Shown piece by piece: positions 7,017 through 8,044 of a stretch of DNA of 8,044 bases. Source of the DNA: Bacteroidota bacterium. Its GTDB lineage: Bacteria > Bacteroidota > Bacteroidia > NORP154. The stretch is taken from the NCBI GenBank assembly GCA_002401055.1, contig NVRZ01000130.1, positions 1-8,044 of the forward strand, given 5' to 3'. Below the pieces are notes generated by a model. That model had not been told where the DNA came from, did not search any database, and was given only the letters and a program-made list of their open reading frames with translations. Positions within the stretch are counted from its first letter, which is position 1; each line of letters starts with the position of its first letter. The translations under genes and the position numbers were made by a program.

Positions 7017-7115
7017 GCGAAGTTCCGGTTACTTCATCATTCCTAATTCAAATGATCAAAACAAAATGCTGAAATTCACGCTTATCTTGAATTCGCGCCA
7101 AAATAACTCCAAACT

Positions 7116-8044
7116 ATGGCAGGTAAACGCCTGAGACCACCGGGTCCTATTGGCCCACCAGTTATTGGTGTTGGGTTAAAAATCTCTAAAGACACTACGG
7201 GATTCCTCACAAGAACGGCCAAAGAGTTTCAAGATCTTTCCTATTTCAAGGTGTTAAACATAAACATCTATTACCTCTCTAAACCTGAGTACGTACAGCA
7301 TGTATTACAGGTTAATAACAAGAATTACCACAAGGGAGTCAAATACAAGTTCTTAAAACTTTTTCTCGGCCAAGGCCTTCTCACCAGCGAGGGTGAGTTC
7401 TGGCTTCAACAACGAAGACTTGCTCAACCCGCATTCCACAAACATAAGATTGCCTCTTTTGCAGAAACCATGACCAGCGATACCAATGATATGATGTCGG
7501 ATTGGGAGATAGCTTTAACAGATGGGAATAAGGAGGTAGATATGCACCATGAAATGATGGCACTCACCTTGCGTATCGTGGGTAAAACATTGCTTAGCAA
7601 AGACCTCAAAACAAGTACTGAGGATGTGGAGAGTTCATTGGGATATTTGATTGGGAACATTTACGAGCGAGTTCACAGCATTTTCGACATACCGCTCTGG
7701 GTGCCTACCCGTAGAAATATCGGATTTAATAAGGCACGCAAGGTCTTGGATGGTGTGATCTACAAGATCATCGATGAGCGCTTTGCTGGTGCTGATAAAG
7801 GCGAGGACCTTTTGTCGATGCTCATGGCGGCAGAGGATGAAGATACCGGCGAAAAAATGTCTAAAGAGCAGTTGAGAGACGAAGTGATGACAATATTTGT
7901 TGCAGGGCATGAAACAACAGCCAACGCCCTAACATGGACACTATATCTTCTCTCAACTCATTCTTATGTTTTGGAAAAGTTAAGGCAGGAACTTTCAGAG
8001 GTGCTTCAGGGCCGAACACCAACTTTGGAAGACTCCCGTAGTTT
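7116..8044 (+). CDS. Cytochrome P450 monooxygenase, N-terminal part (3' truncated)
   Basis: The frame is open from ATG 7116 to the window end (309 codons plus 2 nt, no stop), so the C-terminal third, including the ExxR and heme-cysteine motifs, is off the window. Visible P450 features: proline-rich start RPPGPIGPPVIG (about residues 7-18), the C-helix W96-L-Q-Q-R100 motif whose Trp/Arg contact heme propionates, a RRLAQPAFHKHKI segment after it, and the I-helix oxygen-activation motif A263-G-H-E-T-T268. The product starts directly at the proline-rich segment with no membrane anchor, so it should be a soluble, cytoplasmic enzyme needing separate redox partners. Segments such as MHHEMMALTLRIVGK and FVAGHETTANALTW recall the bacterial group that includes the beta-carotene hydroxylase CYP175A1, but the substrate cannot be assigned. 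It lies 199 bp after ispG, so co-transcription is uncertain. Confidence 0.93.
   Translation, partial: MAGKRLRPPGPIGPPVIGVGLKISKDTTGFLTRTAKEFQDLSYFKVLNINIYYLSKPEYVQHVLQVNNKNYHKGVKYKFLKLFLGQGLLTSEGEFWLQQRRLAQPAFHKHKIASFAETMTSDTNDMMSDWEIALTDGNKEVDMHHEMMALTLRIVGKTLLSKDLKTSTEDVESSLGYLIGNIYERVHSIFDIPLWVPTRRNIGFNKARKVLDGVIYKIIDERFAGADKGEDLLSMLMAAEDEDTGEKMSKEQLRDEVMTIFVAGHETTANALTWTLYLLSTHSYVLEKLRQELSEVLQGRTPTLEDSRS

Noticed and set aside
7083..7089. TATCTTG as a P450 promoter -7 element
   Set aside because: One T short of TAnnTTTG and no -33 partner at proper spacing; not better than background in AT-rich DNA.
7635..7910. 91-codon open frame on the minus strand inside the P450 gene
   Set aside because: Antisense to a frame with clear P450 motifs through the same stretch.

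Overview
The window reads as ordinary chromosomal DNA of a Bacteroidota bacterium, probably a marine or environmental member of Flavobacteriia or Cytophagia. Four things support this: IspG is the long form (653 aa) with a central insert, the AsmA-type C-terminus and HemW read like Bacteroidota versions, two intergenic spacers carry matches to the TAnnTTTG promoter element of this phylum, and starts lack strong Shine-Dalgarno sequences (two are TTG/GTG). The DNA is moderately AT-rich throughout. Every gene is on the + strand, and I see no sign of a prophage, transposase, CRISPR array or tRNA/rRNA gene.

Layout. 1-512: the 3' end of an AsmA-like envelope protein gene. 537-1685: a membrane sensor histidine kinase with no HAMP linker and no adjacent response regulator. 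1721-1800: a perfect 25-bp inverted repeat of the dispersed palindromic type. 1840-2973: hemW, a radical-SAM heme chaperone. 3074-3556: an Lrp/AsnC-type regulator with its own probable promoter. 3677-6916: a tight three-gene unit (DUF502 membrane protein, secreted coiled-coil protein of unknown function, ispG) behind a good Bacteroidota -7 element. 6917-7115: a spacer with an imperfect 8-bp tandem repeat inside a 9-bp inverted repeat. 7116-8044: the first 309 codons of a cytochrome P450, cut by the window end before the heme-binding cysteine.

Functional links. Most genes are housekeeping or envelope functions without an obvious common pathway. The one suggestive pairing is ispG (MEP isoprenoid pathway) followed by a P450 whose I-helix and preceding segments resemble, from memory, carotenoid hydroxylases of the CYP175A1 kind; this is inference only. 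I found no convincing evidence of an undescribed multi-gene system. The items most worth a second look are the two repeat structures, the uncharacterised coiled-coil protein coupled to ispG, the atypical H-box of the kinase and the P450.
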